A stretch of 64,000 nt of DNA from Hathewaya histolytica (GTDB lineage: Bacteria > Bacillota > Clostridia > Clostridiales > Clostridiaceae): contig NZ_LR590481.1 in assembly GCF_901482605.1 (NCBI RefSeq), forward strand, positions 1,922,001 to 1,986,000, written 5' to 3'. The notes under the pieces are model-generated. The model saw nothing but the letters and a program-made list of their open reading frames with translations, was not told where the DNA came from and made no database searches. Every line of letters begins with the position of its first letter. Within the stretch, counting starts at the first letter, position 1. Below, piece by piece: positions 63,108 through 64,000 of this stretch. The position numbers were made by a program, and so were the translations under genes.

Positions 63108-64000
63108 GTGTACAAGCTAAATCAAATGGAAACTCCATTATTTGATGCTTTAATGGAGTATGTTAATAGGGAAACTCTTCCTTTTCATGTTCCTGGTCAT
63201 AAAAAAGGTATAGGAATAGACGAAGAGTTTAAAAATTTTATAGGACCAAACCCTTTTAAGATTGATGTAACTGTTTTTAAGTTAGTTGATAGTTTACATC
63301 ATCCAACAGGACCAATAAAAAAAGCTCAAGAATTAGCTGCAGATGCTTATGGTTCAGATGCATGTTTCTTCTCAATACATGGTACATCTGGTGCTATACA
63401 AGCAATGATAATGTCTGTAGTAGGAGACGGGGATAAAATAATTATACCAAGAAATGTACATAAATCGGTTACGGCTGGTATTATATTAAGTGGAGCAATC
63501 CCAGTCTATATGCAACCAGAACTTGATAAGAGATTAGGTATAGCTCATGGTGTTACACCTGAAACTGTTAAAGTAGCTTTAGATGCTAATCCAGATGCAA
63601 AAGCAGTTTTAATTATAAATCCAACCTATTACGGTGTAGCAACTGATATAAAAGAGATAGCAGAAATTGTTCATAACTATGATATACCACTTATAGTAGA
63701 TGAAGCTCACGGACCTCACTTAAAATTTAATGATAAATTACCTGTAAGTGCTATTGAAGCTGGAGCAGATATCTGTGCTCAATCAACTCATAAAATAATA
63801 GGTGCAATGACTCAAGGTTCTCTTCTACAAGTTAGATCAGAAAGAGTTTCTGTTGCTCGAGTAAAACAAATGTTAAGTTTACTTCAAACAACATCACCTT
63901 CATATATACTTATGGCATCTTTAGATTGTGCTAGAAGACAAATAGTTGTTAATGGAAAAGAATTGTTAGACAAAACTATAGAACTTGCTAGTTATGTTAG
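63108..64000 (+). CDS. speA: Orn/Lys/Arg decarboxylase family protein (3' part off window)
   Basis: About 297 codons are in the window, and the gene runs past the right edge. The GTG at 63108 lies nine bases after AAAGGTGG. It has LPFHVPGHKKGIG near the start, IHGTSGAIQAMI, IVDEAHGPHLKF and the PLP-binding lysine in STHKIIGAMTQGS, as in fold-type-I arginine/lysine decarboxylases of Firmicutes (SpeA/YaaO type). It probably makes agmatine for polyamines; substrate preference cannot be told from sequence. Confidence 0.9.
   Translation, partial: MYKLNQMETPLFDALMEYVNRETLPFHVPGHKKGIGIDEEFKNFIGPNPFKIDVTVFKLVDSLHHPTGPIKKAQELAADAYGSDACFFSIHGTSGAIQAMIMSVVGDGDKIIIPRNVHKSVTAGIILSGAIPVYMQPELDKRLGIAHGVTPETVKVALDANPDAKAVLIINPTYYGVATDIKEIAEIVHNYDIPLIVDEAHGPHLKFNDKLPVSAIEAGADICAQSTHKIIGAMTQGSLLQVRSERVSVARVKQMLSLLQTTSPSYILMASLDCARRQIVVNGKELLDKTIELASYV

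Overview
The window is a low-GC, densely packed chromosome segment of a spore-forming Clostridium (sensu stricto type). Evidence for this is the spoIIAA-spoIIAB-sigF and spoVAC-AD-AE genes, a yunB homologue, a BofC-domain gene, a SCIFF peptide with its radical-SAM maturase, a secreted M9 collagenase, purine-rich Shine-Dalgarno sites and the very A+T-rich code. I cannot name the species from sequence alone. Nearly all genes lie on the minus strand. The plus strand carries only msrB, hpt, a class A PBP and the partial decarboxylase at the right edge. I saw no rRNA, tRNA, CRISPR array, IS element or prophage.

Layout. 1-15,624 (minus) is housekeeping: partial hemZ, an MBL-fold hydrolase, dtd, relA, apt, a shortened RecJ-like protein that has lost most metal ligands, secF, secD, the SCIFF pair scfA/scfB, a TIGR04086 membrane protein, yajC, tgt, queA, ruvB, ruvA, a BofC-domain protein and dcd. 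15,787-19,635 holds a collagenase with a strong sigma-A-type promoter and phased 11-bp repeats, divergent from msrB. 19,803-26,098 holds yebC, a YigZ protein, a HEAT-repeat protein, a MocR regulator, a nucleotidyltransferase and an hflX whose N-terminus carries a JAMM signature. 26,216-33,818 holds hpt, yunB, the PBP, and the spoVA and spoIIA genes. Directly upstream of spoIIA (33,911-35,653) is a solitary adenine-specific DNA methyltransferase that I judge to resemble C. difficile CamA.

36,753-57,924 is a surface-polysaccharide locus of about 21 kb: a nucleotide-sugar dehydratase, a UDP-sugar 6-dehydrogenase, a WlbA-type oxidoreductase, an acyltransferase, a UDP-GlcNAc 2-epimerase, a priming sugar transferase, several glycosyltransferases, two flippases, two polymerase/ligase-type membrane proteins, an ATP-grasp protein, a deacetylase and a membrane-anchored LRR protein. 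It shows decay and remodelling: a glycosyltransferase tail remnant, a flippase whose N-terminal codons lack a normal start, and internal terminators and promoters. GalU and phosphoglucomutase, with a TPR protein between them (58,138-61,954), supply sugar nucleotides. Ribosomal protein L25/Ctc follows, then a divergent arginine/lysine-type decarboxylase that runs off the right edge.

The observations I rate highest are the CamA-like methyltransferase beside the sigma-F operon, the JAMM-HflX fusion, the catalytically degenerate RecJ-like protein, the phased repeats at the collagenase promoter, and the remnants inside the polysaccharide locus.
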